From positions 9,346,001 to 9,410,000 of the forward strand of contig NC_091112.1 of assembly GCF_024713975.1 (NCBI RefSeq): a stretch of 64,000 nucleotides of DNA, read 5' to 3'. The translations under genes and the position numbers were made by a program. Source of the stretch: Paralichthys olivaceus. Its lineage: Eukaryota; Chordata; Actinopteri; Pleuronectiformes; Paralichthyidae. The number at the start of each line of letters is the position of its first letter. Positions within the stretch are counted from its first letter, which is position 1. Positions 51,641-64,000 of the stretch are shown here, piece after piece. The notes under the pieces are model-generated. The model saw only the letters and a list, made by a program, of their open reading frames with translations, was not told the DNA's origin and did not search any database.

Positions 51641-53700
51641 GTAATACTATCTGAGGTTTTAAAAAAAAGAACACATTTACCCTGTACAATTGTTTTCCCT
51701 TAATTAATTACTTTTTACAGCCAAGACCACATGCTTACAGTTAAAAACTGACATAAGGCACATTGATAGTACAGCAAAGGTGATCTTAATCAGGTTTGTT
51801 ATGTATAATATCAACAAGCTCTCTTTATATAAATACTGCATGTACAATATAATCCTGCATATAAAAGATTGTAACCCCTGAAGTGTTAGTATAGAAAAAG
51901 ATCCTCCTAACTTTTGATTTTAGAGAAGAGAAACACGCCAAACGTTAAATGGTTGATGAGCCGGGAGCTGCACTTTAGTAAAACTAAATCTTTGATTCAA
52001 CAGTGTGACCAACAAAGAAGTTAAAAGTCCTGTGCAGGGCGTTGTTCTCAGAAGCTGAATGTCTTACATAAGGAGGCATGGCCCTGCTCCAGTACGCAAA
52101 ATGTACCTGGTCTTTTATTCTTCCTTGCCTAAGAGATAATGACTAACTTGTCCATGAAAGAAAGATAAACAGGGGCACAGTATTGAAGAATGTAAAAATT
52201 GTCTATTTTTTACACAGATTCATGTCAAAGATAAGTACTCAATATTTGTATTTACATTGTATAAGACAGACATTATTTTAACCCCCCTCCCTTGATGAAA
52301 GCTTTGAGCCTCCCTCTCTAAATGGTTTCTTGACACTTTGGACCCTGAGAAGTGGGTCCACTCCTTAATAGAAAGGTGCATAACACTCTCAAAAGGATAA
52401 AGTTCATTAGAGCCTTACAATCAAAACTACTACTGCTGCTGCTGCCTCTGCATTAGATTTACACATTAGAAAACACATTTTCTCAATTCCTGATTTGGTC
52501 TCACACTCCTTATAATTTCACATACTTGCCCTTAAATGTTCACCCTTCATCACCCTCTTTTCTTCATATCCTCATCTTTACTTTCTCGGCTGGATTAATA
52601 ATAGTCTCACAAGTCTTGGTAATACCCCCGGTAGGTTATTGGCACATGGGGAATCCACTCTCTCACATTCAGGTTCAAACAAGTCCCAGCTATACTTACA
52701 CATACAGAAACACACAACACTGGTACCACACATGGGCAGTGTTTTACTGATGTTTTTTGACTGACGTGTATCTATTTTCTTTTCCAGGGTACAAAATGTA
52801 CTATCTTTCTCTCACCCGCTAACTCTCTGTCAGGTTCATACAAGCTCATTTACAGGTAAAATGCCCAACCTTTTTCTGGTAGATGCAGCATCAGCCCATG
52901 CAGCCGGTATGAAAGTAGAGGGGCTCATCTTTCTCTCACCATATAAGGTTAAAGTAGTACCAAGTCTTGGCAAATGGGCACATTCCAAACTCAGTGACTT
53001 TAATTTGTTTTCAGCATTTTTATACATACGTGTAGTCTTTTCAAGTTTTATTACTCAGTGTGAAAATCCAGGAAAGGCTGCAGTGTTGAGCCGAAGAGGT
53101 ACTTTGATAGTGTCGCTGGACAATGGGTCTTTTTTCCATCATCTTGCATAAAAAGTTTCCATTTAAAAGGCCGCTCCTCCATCTTTCGTTAACCCAGGCT
53201 ATTCCCCATCTGTTAACAGAACAACAGGGAAATGAAACAGAGAATGAACCCACGTTTGTGTCTCTTTACCCTCCACCTCCTTGTTATCAACATTATTGTT
53301 AGGCTTCAGAGGAAACTCTTAAGAACAGTATTCTACTTAGCTTAGTGACACTTTAACCAATAAACAAAGCTCAACCTAAAGTGATGTAATAATCTTTAAC
53401 GATGATATATGCGTATATAAAATAATGAACATTAGCTCATCCACTCAAATGTGACACTGTGTCAAACATTCATCTTATTTCTTCTTGCGAACTAGCTTAA
53501 ATTCTGAATTCAAAAGCAAAATGAATCTGATCTCTACGTGATTTTAAACCTATATGGCTCATTAAGTAGCAAAGACGTTGTTCTCAAATTTTTTTTACAT
53601 CTGGCTCTACTGTAACATGATTCAGTCTAAACCCACAATCCGACTACTACATTTACTACTTTTCATATCACTTAACATATTTGTCATATCTCTTTCTACA
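51641..53700 (-). other. fam83h: FAM83H 3' UTR and convergent gap
   Basis: No exon-like sequence is seen on either strand. Minus-strand poly(A) signals (TTTATT on plus) occur near 52114 and 51485, so the FAM83H 3' UTR may be 1.6-2.2 kb and may reach or overlap the SYCE1 3' UTR. Confidence 0.45.
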
Positions 53701-56700
53701 CTATCCCTGTACACAACAAACATCAACCTTGCAGTGATAGACTACCTCAAAGCGGCTGTAGACCTTCTTCTCCTTCCTCAGACTCTCTATCCTCTTCAGC
53801 AATCCCTCCCGCTCCTGGATGTTACCCGGCGGTCGCAGAAATCGATTCTTTTTTATGGAGTTCTGTCTCTCCAGCGCCTTCTCCACTGTATCTTTGACTG
53901 CTTCCGCTTCTTCCCGCTCTTGACGGTTTTTCTGGCTGTTGGCCGAGATCTGCTCCAGAATGACTTTGGTGTCATCTCGTAGGTTGCTATTGAACAAAAC
54001 AGAGCTGCCTGGGGCCTGGTGTCGGGACAAGCCTGACGTCCCTGTTGATGTCTTGTGATTTGCTGTAGTTTGGTTGGTAGTGGTAGATGCTGTGTCATAA
54101 GCTGATGAACTCTGCTTTGTGCTTGAATCTTCAGTGACCTCTTTAACCATGCTCATGCCCTTATCATCTCCTGAAGATTTCTTTTCTTTTTCCTTTGGTC
54201 CAAGGAAACCCTTTAGCCTCTGTGTCTGCTTCTTTAGGAAGTCGAGTGTCTTACCCTCACCTTTTCCCTCACCAAGTGTATTGATGGATGTATTGGATCC
54301 CGTAACTTTTTGGAGACCTTCCTTACCATCACCAGGTGTTAGAGTTGAAGAACTATGAGAGCGGATCTTTTTGAGTTCACTCTTCTCTGCATCTGTGGCA
54401 TCTGTGGTCACAACCTCCTCACCACAGGAGACGCGACGAGGGTTCAGTCCTTTGAATTTCAGCTGATCCCTTCTGAAGAGCTTTGGTGAAGGAAGAGGCT
54501 TTAGAGACTTGAATATATCCTTCTTCTGACCCTCTGAGGCAGTCTCCTCTTTCTGGGTTTGAGATGTCTCTGGAGCCTTCGGGCTGACATAAGGCTTGGG
54601 ACAGATTATAGAAGGTTTAGAGGAACTAACTGAGGGTCTGCGAGTCAGCTCTGCCAGTTTTGAGGAGATGTCTGGCTTCTTTGGTTCAGGTTCTGCTGAG
54701 CCAACAGAGACAGTTGAGATTTTCGTAGTTGTAGTTTTTATCGGAGGTTTTTCAGAAAGGTCTGGCTTTTTTTCAGCAGGCTCTGGGGCTTTTAGTGCGG
54801 ACTCTGTCTCCATCTTTGGAGCTTTTCTTTTGGCAGCCAAGTCTTTGAAATACTGTAGTCGACTAGCCGGGTCATTAACGTTCAGAGATGATGATGATGT
54901 TGTGACTTCAGATCTTTTATCATCCTTGTTAGTTTTCTGAGGTTCCTCTTTTGCTTTAATCTCATCTTTCAATCGAATCTCCTTTTCCTTTTCCAGTTGC
55001 TCTTTCTTCTCCTTTTCCTCCTTCTCCTTTTCTTTCTCTTTCTCCTTCTCCTGATCTTTTTCCTCAACCTTCTTTCTCCATTCAAAAGGCTCACGAGACA
55101 GTGACCTTCTCTTTTCAAGTATCTGGGCCACAATCGAAGAGGTGCGCACTTTGTCTAACTCCTCATCTTGCTCTGTGGCTGGTTTTAATCCCAGGCTACC
55201 ACTGTGCATCTCTGCTTTGGAAGATGAGAATATTAGCGAAGAACGGAGACGAGAGCTACGTTGTAGGAGTGGATTAACACGTGAACGAAACGATTCATGT
55301 TTGGACACAAAGAGATCTGTAGACTTTTTCCCCTCATCATCCACACCCACTTCCTTTGCCCTCTCTGGATCTCTCCCCACTTCCAGGGCATATGGCTTCA
55401 AGTCACTGACTGAGGGAATCAGATCATTAGTTGTTGTTGGGGGAGATTCTTTATTGCTGCCCTCAGTTAATTTGGGCTTTCCAAAGCGTGGTTTCAGGAC
55501 GTCTGGTCTTGGCTTTGAAGGAACTGTAGGTGGCTCCTTTATTCCAAAGCGAGAACCTGAATTTTCAGCAGCAGCAATGGGCTGCTGATCTTCAAATGCA
55601 TCAGGCCCCAGTGGTTGATGCAGGCCTTCTTCTCCTCCGTCCTCACATGTGCTAAAATAGGAGTGGATTCTCCAACTCCTTAGGCCTTGCTTAACACTTG
55701 GATCTTGATCCTGCTCTTGATCAGATTGTTTGAAAAACTGTTTCTTTTCTGGTGGGTGGGGCTGTGTAGGTGAGCTCTGGCAGGCATAAGCCTGACCAAT
55801 TGTTGGCCTCTTATGGGCAGATCCTCCTCCATATCTTCCAGCTAAAGGAGGCGCCTGGTGACCTTCAGATGCTATCAAGTCCTCAGATGAAAAGTAGTCT
55901 TGGCCATAATGTCCCGGTGGAGGCTCCTGATCTGAGCGAAAGCTTGATTCTGAATACTGGTCAATGGAGAGGTGTGAAGGACGCCCTCTGAGTCTGTCGT
56001 AGTGTCCATGGCCAGAACCTGGCCCAGGCCCTTCACTGTAGAAATGGCTACTTTGGGAATGCTCCCTGTAAAGAAATGACAGTGATTCTTATTTGTATGA
56101 TTATGAATTGTGCTCACATCAGATGACGACTGTGAATTGATCAGATATTGAACAGTTTAGGAATTAAAGTGCGACTACCTGTGAAAGTCTGTTTCATCCA
56201 GATTATTCATGACCCTGTGCTTCATGTATTGCCTTGAAGATGAGTAGCTTTCCTGGGTTCCCTCTGCATAGCTGTGCCTCTTGAAGCCAGTGGCACTCAT
56301 CTCCATCTGCCTGGACACTATGGATCTTCCCTGCTCCAGGAAGGACTGCTGCATACGAAACTGTTGCTGAGAATACTTTCCAATTGTAATTCCTGCACCA
56401 GGTTCAAGGGTATGACGAAATGGGTCATTCCTCCGGAAGGGAAGTGCAAGGTTCCGATCAGAATCTCCGTAGGGGAAGGCAGAAGGAAGCTCAGCCTGCC
56501 TACGGTAAGTTATTGGGTTACGCAAAGACTGGGTCCTCTTTAAACCAAACTGGCTGCTAAGGTAACTGCTGGTGTCAGAGTGAGTAAGTGCTCCATTTGA
56601 CGGGTCAATGACTAGAGGTTCTGACTGAGCAAAGAGGATGCGGAACTCTTCATCAAAGGTGGCGACCAGCTCCCCAAGGAAGAGGTGGGCAATGCAGCGG

Positions 56701-59378
56701 TGGATCTTCTCATAGGACCACATGAAACTAACAGAGAATAAGTTGTTGAGAATAAGTTTACAGATTGATGGGCAGGGTAGACTTGTCAATTAAGTAGACT
56801 CATTGTTAGCAATTAACTAACTCACCTGTAGTTCCCACTGAGTACAGCGTTGCAGTCTGCCAACAGGAAGCGATCTTTCACTTGTCCCTTAAATGATTTC
56901 CCCGTCCGGGAGTAATAGGTGGTTCCTGCCACAGTCCTGACACGCATCATCTATAAAACCGAAAAATCATGGACACATACACATTTTGGTAAGAATTATG
57001 TGTTTCAATTTAATAAAAAAAGGAATAAATGCCACAGGATTGCCAGGTAATTGATAAATCTTTTGACAAAATTTTACGTGAAGCCAAACTTACAGGTATT
57101 AAGTCCAAGTTGACTTTGCAGCTGATAACCATAGACGCAAAGTGATGGGCTTCCTGCTCATCCAGTAGAATGTAAACAGGAATGTGGCGAGCTGCTGCAT
57201 CCAAGAGGTCAGCAAAAATGTCAACGTCTGTAAACATGTCCATCACCAAGGCAATAACCTGGAACAGAAGAGCAAACCAACTAGTCAAGGCTTGTTCTGT
57301 ATAATATGGTATGTTGTATTCTGGTAATAATGTTCTTCATTTGCAGAAGCTCTGGCAGAGGCAGCTGCTTATTGAGTTTATCAGTAAAATAAGATAAATA
57401 ATAGAACATTATACATTTAAAAGCACTGTACATAATATAGTATATACAGGTTTATGACATAGTGCACAAAGGTTAAAACTGTAAAATTAGGATTAAATAT
57501 TATATAGAATATTGTATTAAATCAAAATACTCAACCCTTAGTCTTAGTAAGGCTCTGTATGTTTCGGCAACAAAAGAAACATCAAAATACTTATATAATA
57601 TAAAACTTAAATAATAACACAAATTAATTGAGTTTGTTAAATTAATAAGTTTTACAATTAAAACAATTCATTCACCAATTCATTTATTTTTTTCAGTCAT
57701 TTAGAAAAATGGATGTGATTTAAAACAAAGTTTGCATTTACTGCACAAAGATTATCAGCAATAAAATCTGTTTAATTGGTAATTTTATATACCAAACCTG
57801 GGCTAGTAGGATTAATGACCCATGTCTCTAAGAACCTGTTTGTCCTCTGTGTATATTTTGAAACACTTCACTTGTAAGTAACACCCTCATAAATTGTGTC
57901 CAAAGTAAAAGCAACAGACATAAAATCCAAACACAGACAGACATGAAGGAAGAACAGCAACATGACCCACCACACTGACTGGTTTGACTGCTCATGACAT
58001 TTAGCATACACTGTATTTTTAATTTAACCGAAACAATCATTCATCTGAAGGGAGTGGTAGCAGTGGCAGATAAAAAGTAAGATTAAACCAACTGCTTTCA
58101 GACATGCACTAAACTCTGCATGTATGAACGCAAATTCCGAGTGAGATGCTCCCTGGATTCACCATGAGTGAGTGGGGGGGTTGATAATGCTTCTAACACA
58201 CAAAAGTAATAAGAAAAACAAAATGAAAAACAAATCTCTCTAGCTGAAAAACAGTGTCACAGACATAGAAGACACCAACGAAGATGTCAAGAGAGTTTGT
58301 GGTGATAAGACATGACACCGGTGTCTGTGTGAAAATCACGTGATCTCTGCAGCAGACACGTCCCTTCCCGTCTCTGTCTGCTGCACCCGGCTACTCTCGC
58401 CTGAATAATGCGGAGGATTTGTTGCTGTAGCGAACGCGTCTGTAAAGAAAACCTCCGCCTGCGTTATGCATGTCAGAAAAGAGTCACTGGCAGCCATTTA
58501 TCTCAAGTCTTTTTTTCAAGAGTTAACACCTGATATGTACAGTACAAACTGATAGGACAGAGAAAGAGGACACTGGTGTGTTGATTAACTATGTTGTGTG
58601 TTTCCCACCCGTCCACATGGATTAGAAATTAGAAGAATTGTACACATCCCTACACAATAAAACAGGCTGTTTGAAGCATGTTTGAACTTTTGCATATTCA
58701 ATAAAACTAAAACTTTGATCTCCTCTTCAGATCTTTTATCAGGAAAACCTGTTGAAAGCAAACTGGTTATGCAAGTCTAACACATTTTTGTGTCATACCC
58801 CTCCCTTTTACTCACCTGACGTGCATTCTTGATGAGCCTCCTGGCCTGCTCCTTGATGCTTGGCATGTCTGGGTCGGAGGGGTTGACCAGAGTCGTGACC
58901 TCTGTGGGCCCAATGAAGCTGTGCTGAGGCCAGCCCAGGTCCAGCCCTGGGGCAGGCAGGTCAGACTGCATGGGCCAGTAGGTGTCGGAAGAGCCATCGT
59001 CATCAAGAGCTCCCTCGTGGTACGTCAGCTCTGGTAAGCTGGAGCTCTGACTGGGCACCTGGATTGTGGACTTGATGAATTCGATTTCTGGCTGTGCCAG
59101 GAAACTGACCACATCTGCGGTCTGGAGGAACTCATAGTACCCCTGGTGTGACAGGAGACACGTCCAAGTTAATAACATCATAAAATCTAACATGGTATTT
59201 CATTGAATACTATCATTCAACAATAAAAGACACAATTATGAAATGGCAGTCTTACCTGTGTATCGTTTTCTATCAGGGCATCGATAGCTAGACGGTACTC
59301 CTCACGGTAGTGGGGGGGCAAGTAGTTCGGATCATGGGGGTTTTCGCCTATGGATGAACTCTGAGATCGGTGTGCCAT
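53701..59378 (-). CDS. fam83h: FAM83H, CK1-anchoring keratin-associated protein; 6 coding exons, 1217 aa
   Basis: Minus-strand exons: 59378-59256, 59142-58816, 57258-57094, 56950-56826, 56727-56179, 56065-53701 (3654 nt; human 1179 aa). FAM83H binds casein kinase 1 through its N-terminal pseudo-phospholipase-D (DUF1669) domain and targets it to keratin filaments; last-exon truncations in human cause amelogenesis imperfecta. Seen: [20 protein letters not shown] start, [60 protein letters not shown], and [15 protein letters not shown] (residues about 271-285), where the two Phe match the CK1-binding F-x3-F. The large last exon encodes a Ser-rich disordered tail with an almost pure Lys/Glu tract (plus 54,965-55,075) and ends [17 protein letters not shown]. 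The start codon exon has 51 bases of 5' UTR (upper end 59429) behind an acceptor, so a further non-coding exon lies to the right. Confidence 0.95.
57259..58815 (-). other. fam83h: FAM83H intron 3
   Basis: 1.56 kb of AT-rich sequence. A small CpG-containing patch at 58300-58480 includes the palindrome TCACGTGA (58336-58343). No exon fits the protein alignment here. Confidence 0.7.
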
Positions 59379-59429
59379 GGTGGAAAATGGACCCAAGGGG
59401 AGGATTCAGATGAGGAGAGGAATTTAAAC

Positions 59430-61280
59430 CTGTGCAAAAGATAGGAAAAGGGTAAGGGACATGAATTTACCCCAATATCTGCAAATTCCCATTTTAGAGA
59501 AATGTCATATAGTATTCTCAAATGTCACAGCTAAAACAATAAAATATTTCCATGTTTAAGTCTGTTGCTTGAGTAGATGCAATTTCTGTAAAATCCTCAG
59601 TCTACAATATACAACAAGATACACTCACATTTTAGCTAAATATTTCTTTCAGGCGATGAGTGGAAGAAACCCTTTGTGTGTGAGGACAAACAAGCAGTCA
59701 GGTTACCCCCCACCTCATACACAAAGTGTCCATTGTTTCCGAGTCAAAGCCTGTGTAGTCAGTTTAACGAATACTCCTTTCAAATTATCACACACACCTT
59801 CACCAGTAAACAACACCACATGATTACACTCCAGCAGTGTCATGTCTGTTTTCTGTATTCTACCGTGAGGCTGGTGGTTTGTTTCTATTAATGTCATTAA
59901 TGTGAATACATAATAGAATTTGTTTGTATTAAAATTAACTTTACAACATTTGTTTGACTTGATGACACTGGACAATAATAATATAAGAATAATACAAATA
60001 ATATTTTTTCATTTCCAACTTAACTAGACAAAATATCTGAGCTCTTTTAAAATACTTATTGTGCAATGCATCATGTATGGCATCTTATATTGTTTTTATT
60101 TTATAGTAAGACTGTGATTAAAAGTTAAATTGACTAAGTTCTCGTTAATGGCCTCATGCATGCAGTTTAATTTGATGTTGTTTGACGTAACATTAGAGCT
60201 TTAATTAGCAAAAAAATATCCTGTGATAGTGATTAACTGAAATTCAATCTGGCTTTGTGAGAAAACCATATAAAAGGTAAGCGCGTAAAAATAAACAACA
60301 GGACATGAGACGTACAGTGGGAGGAAGAGAAAGAAGAAAGTCAAGTGAGAGAAAAGGCACGCTTAAAGGGAGAGGTGGGGACGGCACGGAGAGCTGTAAA
60401 GACAGGTTCTCTCATATCTGCGATCAGAGAACTCGTCACGATGGTGCATCATGCTTCGCGCTGCTACTCAGGCTCTTATCCCCCAAAATATGTGTTGGTT
60501 ATGGCAAAAAAATGGATTGAGGCGAGAACGATGAGTATGTTGTTAGTTATGTCATCATCACTGGAACTGAATTAGGCAGTGAAAGGCACATTGTTGCGTA
60601 AGAATTTATGAATGTGTGATTGTTTGGGTGGATTAGAAAGCAGGGGAGTTTAGGGTTCACTTAGCAGATCATCAGAGCTGAGGGACGACTTCTCCAGTGA
60701 TGCACATGTCAGTTCATGTAATGAGGATTAAACTCACGAGATACAAAAGCAACAGTAAAATAAAGTCCCAGTTAGAAAATGCAAACAGGTCTAAACTCCA
60801 GAGAAAAAGAACCAAGCTGGCATTCTGTTTTTTGGATCAGAATCTGGCACGAGCCAATTACAGAAGTGTGCAATAAGCAAAATCACGTAGATAGCTCAGC
60901 CAACATGATCAGGCCTGACTGAAACCTGCATCTGATTTAAATTCTTTGTCCAAACCAGTTCCCAGTGGGTCCTGACAGGCTCGGGTCAGGTATCGAGCAG
61001 AAACTTCATGAAAATACAGGACAACAAGAGCCATGGTTAAAATTAGGGCAGCTATCATTTTATTTGCTTATTCTTTTATTGGTCAAATCATGACTAACTC
61101 AATGTCAATTGTGCTTTAAAGACAATGGCTGTGTATGGTGCATGTTTGGCCGTCATTATTTGACGTTTGTTAATTATTCTGTGAGCAGATCATCATTGCA
61201 ACATATTCAGTGTTCAATGTTTCAATTACAACACCCAACACAGCAATGTTTGCGTAACAGTAGAAAAGTCTAACACTAAA
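59430..61280. other. FAM83H upstream region, no gene recognised
   Basis: It should contain or be crossed by the intron upstream of FAM83H exon 2. AT-rich, with a purine-rich stretch at 60300-60400. I see no convincing exon. The FAM83H promoter could be in this interval or further right. Confidence 0.4.
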
Positions 61281-61289
61281 CATGGCGGT

Positions 61290-61512
61290 GGAATGGCACA
61301 TGTCCCGCCCCGTTCCCGTAACAGCCAATCGCTTGTTGAACTGAGAAACATTGCAGGTCGGCCGTGTTGTTGCACTGATGCAAACGAGCAGTTGAAGTTC
61401 GTAACAGTTTCAACGATTGGGGGCAGTGGGAGGAAGAGGAGGAACCGTATTTAAGCGTCGGACATTAAAATTTAGGATTCGCTCATTCGCTCTGGATTAA
61501 TCAGTAAAAGAG
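61290..61512 (+). promoter_or_regulatory. Promoter-like element facing right
   Basis: In order: GC box CCCGCCCC (61304-61311), CCAAT (61325-61329), inverted CCAAT (ATTGG, 61416-61420), TATA-like TATTTAAG (61448-61455), a candidate start about 30 bases on (CTCATTCGCTCTGG), and a possible donor AAAGAG|GTTGGT at 61512. Composition is CpG-richer than its surroundings. The two opposed CCAAT boxes could also drive FAM83H to the left. Confidence 0.5.
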
Positions 61513-64000
61513 GTTGGTGTTGTGAAACCTTGCACATGTGTAGTGGAAGTGTAACTAGTGGAGAAAAGAGCGTTTTAAGCCTCATTTTGAAAGTGAGTTT
61601 TTACACGTAGGGGTGTTTTTGTGTTGGTGGCCTGGATAGGGGCCTGACCTTGTTATCCTGAACATGAACAAAGATGGCGGCTCAGAGGTGAAACTGACCT
61701 ATAAGCATTAAGGTGTTATGCACCATTAACTGAGCCAACCAGGACAACCCCTCATTGATATTTCATGTGGACCTGACAGCTGCACAGTGGATGGGTCATC
61801 TGAGGGGTTAACAAACCAAACTGGACGTGTTCAGTGCAGGCTGGTTAAGATACTTGATAAAGAATACAAGATACAGGGTTTTTTTTTGACTGCGTATTCA
61901 AATCACGATGGAAATGCACAGGAACTTCTCAGTAACTGCGGTTGACTGGCAGCCTGACAACATAATCAAGGTGTGTGGGTGTGTGTGGGTGTGTGTGTGT
62001 GACCTGAGGTCAGTGGGAGGGTGAGTAGGTGGTTTTTAAGGCATCATCTACCTTTTAAAATGTGTGTTTATAACATGTTTATTGTAAACTTCCACATATT
62101 CTTTGGTAATCAGCAAAGGACCCAAGTCCCGACCTGCAATCACTGGGACAACCCGGTTTAGTCAGAGGTCTGGTGAGTCACCCAGCAGCTCGGCTTGGCC
62201 TCGCCTGGGGACACTGCTCCGTGGTGATTCATCTGCTGGCAAAATGGCTGACATCCTGTTTCCTTATTCATTTCTATCCATCGTAATTAGCTCTTTGCGG
62301 TGTGCTGTTCCCCTTTCCGCTGTTCCATGGTGGACGTGAAGGCACACTGGGCACAAATGCATGGAATCATTTTACTCGTGCCAAGTTTCTATGAGACACA
62401 AGCACTTGAGTTCTTTATTTTAAAGGAATCTAACCGCCTGGGGACTAATCTGTACATAAATTGACTGAGGTAACAGAATCACATACCTGCGATAACAGTC
62501 ATAAACGGAGAGATGTGCACCTGCCTGTCAAAAGCAGCTAGAAAACCCTGCAAGTGCCTTCATGAAACGGTTAGTGAGGCTGCTATTGTCTTTCAGCTAG
62601 AAAATAGGAAAACTCACAGGAGGTCAGGGATCAGTGCAAATCCGCCCTGAGATGAACATGAGAACTCAAGAGCTGTAGCTCAGAGCAGGGTGAAGAAGAA
62701 TAGCACAACACAAGAGGCCCGGCAGACTTTCTGAATCTCACCTGGCCGACAGGTAGGATATTCAAACAAATACTTTTGCTTTGTTTGTTGTCATGGCAAC
62801 TGCAGCAAGAATCAAACTGAAGAAGTGACACATGGAGATCTTCCTCTTTCTGTCCTCCTTTCTGGCTTTAGTTATGAAACTTTCTGTTGCCCAAACAAGG
62901 ACGAGCCAATAAACAGTAAACCGCATTGAAACACTAAACCGCCTCGGGTCAGGCGGGCGGCAACCAACTGCAGAAACTGGGGCCTGATAACTCCAATATT
63001 CAGAAGCAGCCATGGCTGGCTCACCAAGCATGTAAACGGCTCATTCTTATCATTCCTGCCTGAACGCTGACATGAGGAGAGGTAAGGGAGGGACCGTTTA
63101 ATGTCTTGACATGTGAATCGAGAAATTTCCTGCGGAGGCACAAACTTTTCAAAAAACTGTTTTCACCACTCTCTCCGTCGCACACGTATCTGAACACACC
63201 TCACTAAACAAACAGATTGATCTGGCATTCCTCCTCAGTCGATTCGTTTTGTGTTATAATTCAGTGTGAGAAAAGAATACCTGAGAACAGGTTTGGAGGG
63301 AAGAGCCAGTTGTGTCCTGATGCTCCTGTCAGGACGTTTCAGTGCCACGTTTTGTCAGATTAACACACACAAACATGAGATACGAGCAAACACAAGAGCG
63401 AGCGAAGCTTGTGTATCATCTCACATCAGTGTGACCGCTGAATGCCGCACAAAAGACAGCTCAAGGTCAGGCGAATGCATGCTGCATGTGTGAAAACACC
63501 CGGCAAAGTGTATCCTCCCTTTTTTCTAACCAGCAGCAGTGCAAGAAAAACAGGTCCACTGACGTCCTCGTAACTTTTTCCAAATGCCTAAATGCCTGCG
63601 GTCAGCTCGAGCAGAAGACAAGAAAAATAGTTTTTACATTGCTTTCCATTAAATATTGCTTGCACCACTGCAAAGAGATACTGACCCCTTAATGAATGGG
63701 CTGCAGGCGTGGCCATATGGATAGTGTGACAGGGTCAAATCTGCACACGCACCACAAAAAAGCTGGCTTGACAAACTTTTCCCTTCAAATTATAAACAGA
63801 TGTTGGTCTATTCCTGCGCAGTGACTCACTGAATGAATTTAGGCACAGCTTTTAAAAAGTTACGTTTAAATCAGTGTTTTCAAGATTGCTCTTTTTGCTT
63901 GTAAAGTTATAATCAGAGCCAATGGGAGGACAGCATCTTCTTCTTCTCCTCGTTCAACTGACAGAGCTGTATGATTAGAAGGCCAGGGACGTATATTATC
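61513..64000. other. Right-end region, no protein gene recognised
   Basis: It contains a GT-rich tract near 61974-62002 and a possible small plus-strand exon (62114-62172, see findings). The rest is unique-looking with scattered CpG and no conserved reading frame that I can recognise. Confidence 0.4.

Noticed and set aside
54596-55588. Plus-strand frames of 114 and 148 codons inside FAM83H
   Set aside because: Antisense shadows of the FAM83H last exon.
62739-63141. FAM83H exon 1 on the minus strand (donor GGCCAG|GTGAGA near 62744)
   Set aside because: The donor is good, but a single splice site with no other evidence is not enough. Other donors, such as near 62490, are equally possible.

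Overview
The window is vertebrate nuclear DNA, almost certainly from a ray-finned (percomorph-like) fish. It holds intron-containing, single-copy vertebrate genes with short introns (down to 66 bp), many CA/GT microsatellites, tRNA-derived SINEs and short fold-back or TIR elements of kinds common in spiny-rayed fish. There is no bacterial, viral or organellar gene content. No clearly new biological system is visible. The interest lies in gene models, promoters, repeats and synteny.

Layout, left to right. Bases 1-1640 look like the long AU-rich 3' UTR of an upstream plus-strand gene whose coding part lies outside. CAP2 (adenylyl cyclase-associated protein 2, plus) runs from a non-coding first exon near 3.9-4.04 kb to a 3' end near 20.1 kb, with 12 coding exons and 475 codons. 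AUNIP (minus, 20.3-22.9 kb, 418 aa) is tail to tail with CAP2 and head to head with VPS28 (plus, 23.2-27.9 kb, 223 aa). The last two probably share a bidirectional promoter. A minisatellite with 39-bp and 28-bp units (28,672-29,110) lies just upstream of MAPK15/ERK7-8 (plus, 29,352-36,031, 14 coding exons, 613 aa). GRINA/TMBIM3 (plus) follows, with its promoter near 36.8 kb and its coding region at 40,681-43,798 (347 aa). Two small DNA-element relics sit at 45.75-46.32 kb. SYCE1 (plus, 46,814-51,052, 208 aa) is next. FAM83H (minus, 53,701-59,378, six coding exons, 1217 aa) converges on it. From 59.4 kb to the end there is no recognisable protein gene, but a CCAAT/GC-box/TATA-like promoter facing right lies near 61.3-61.5 kb.

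The genes do not form one pathway. CAP2 drives actin turnover, AUNIP works in spindle assembly and DNA-end repair, VPS28 is an ESCRT-I subunit, MAPK15 acts in cilia and autophagy, GRINA is an ER/Golgi calcium and anti-apoptotic membrane protein, SYCE1 belongs to the meiotic synaptonemal complex, and FAM83H anchors CK1 to keratin. VPS28, MAPK15, GRINA and FAM83H all lie in human 8q24.3, so that half is an ancient linkage group. CAP2 (human 6p22), AUNIP (1p36) and SYCE1 (10q26) are joined to it here.

Exon boundaries were read by hand from splice sites and reading-frame continuity. Every CDS listed closes to a whole number of codons. Transcription starts and poly(A) sites are estimates.
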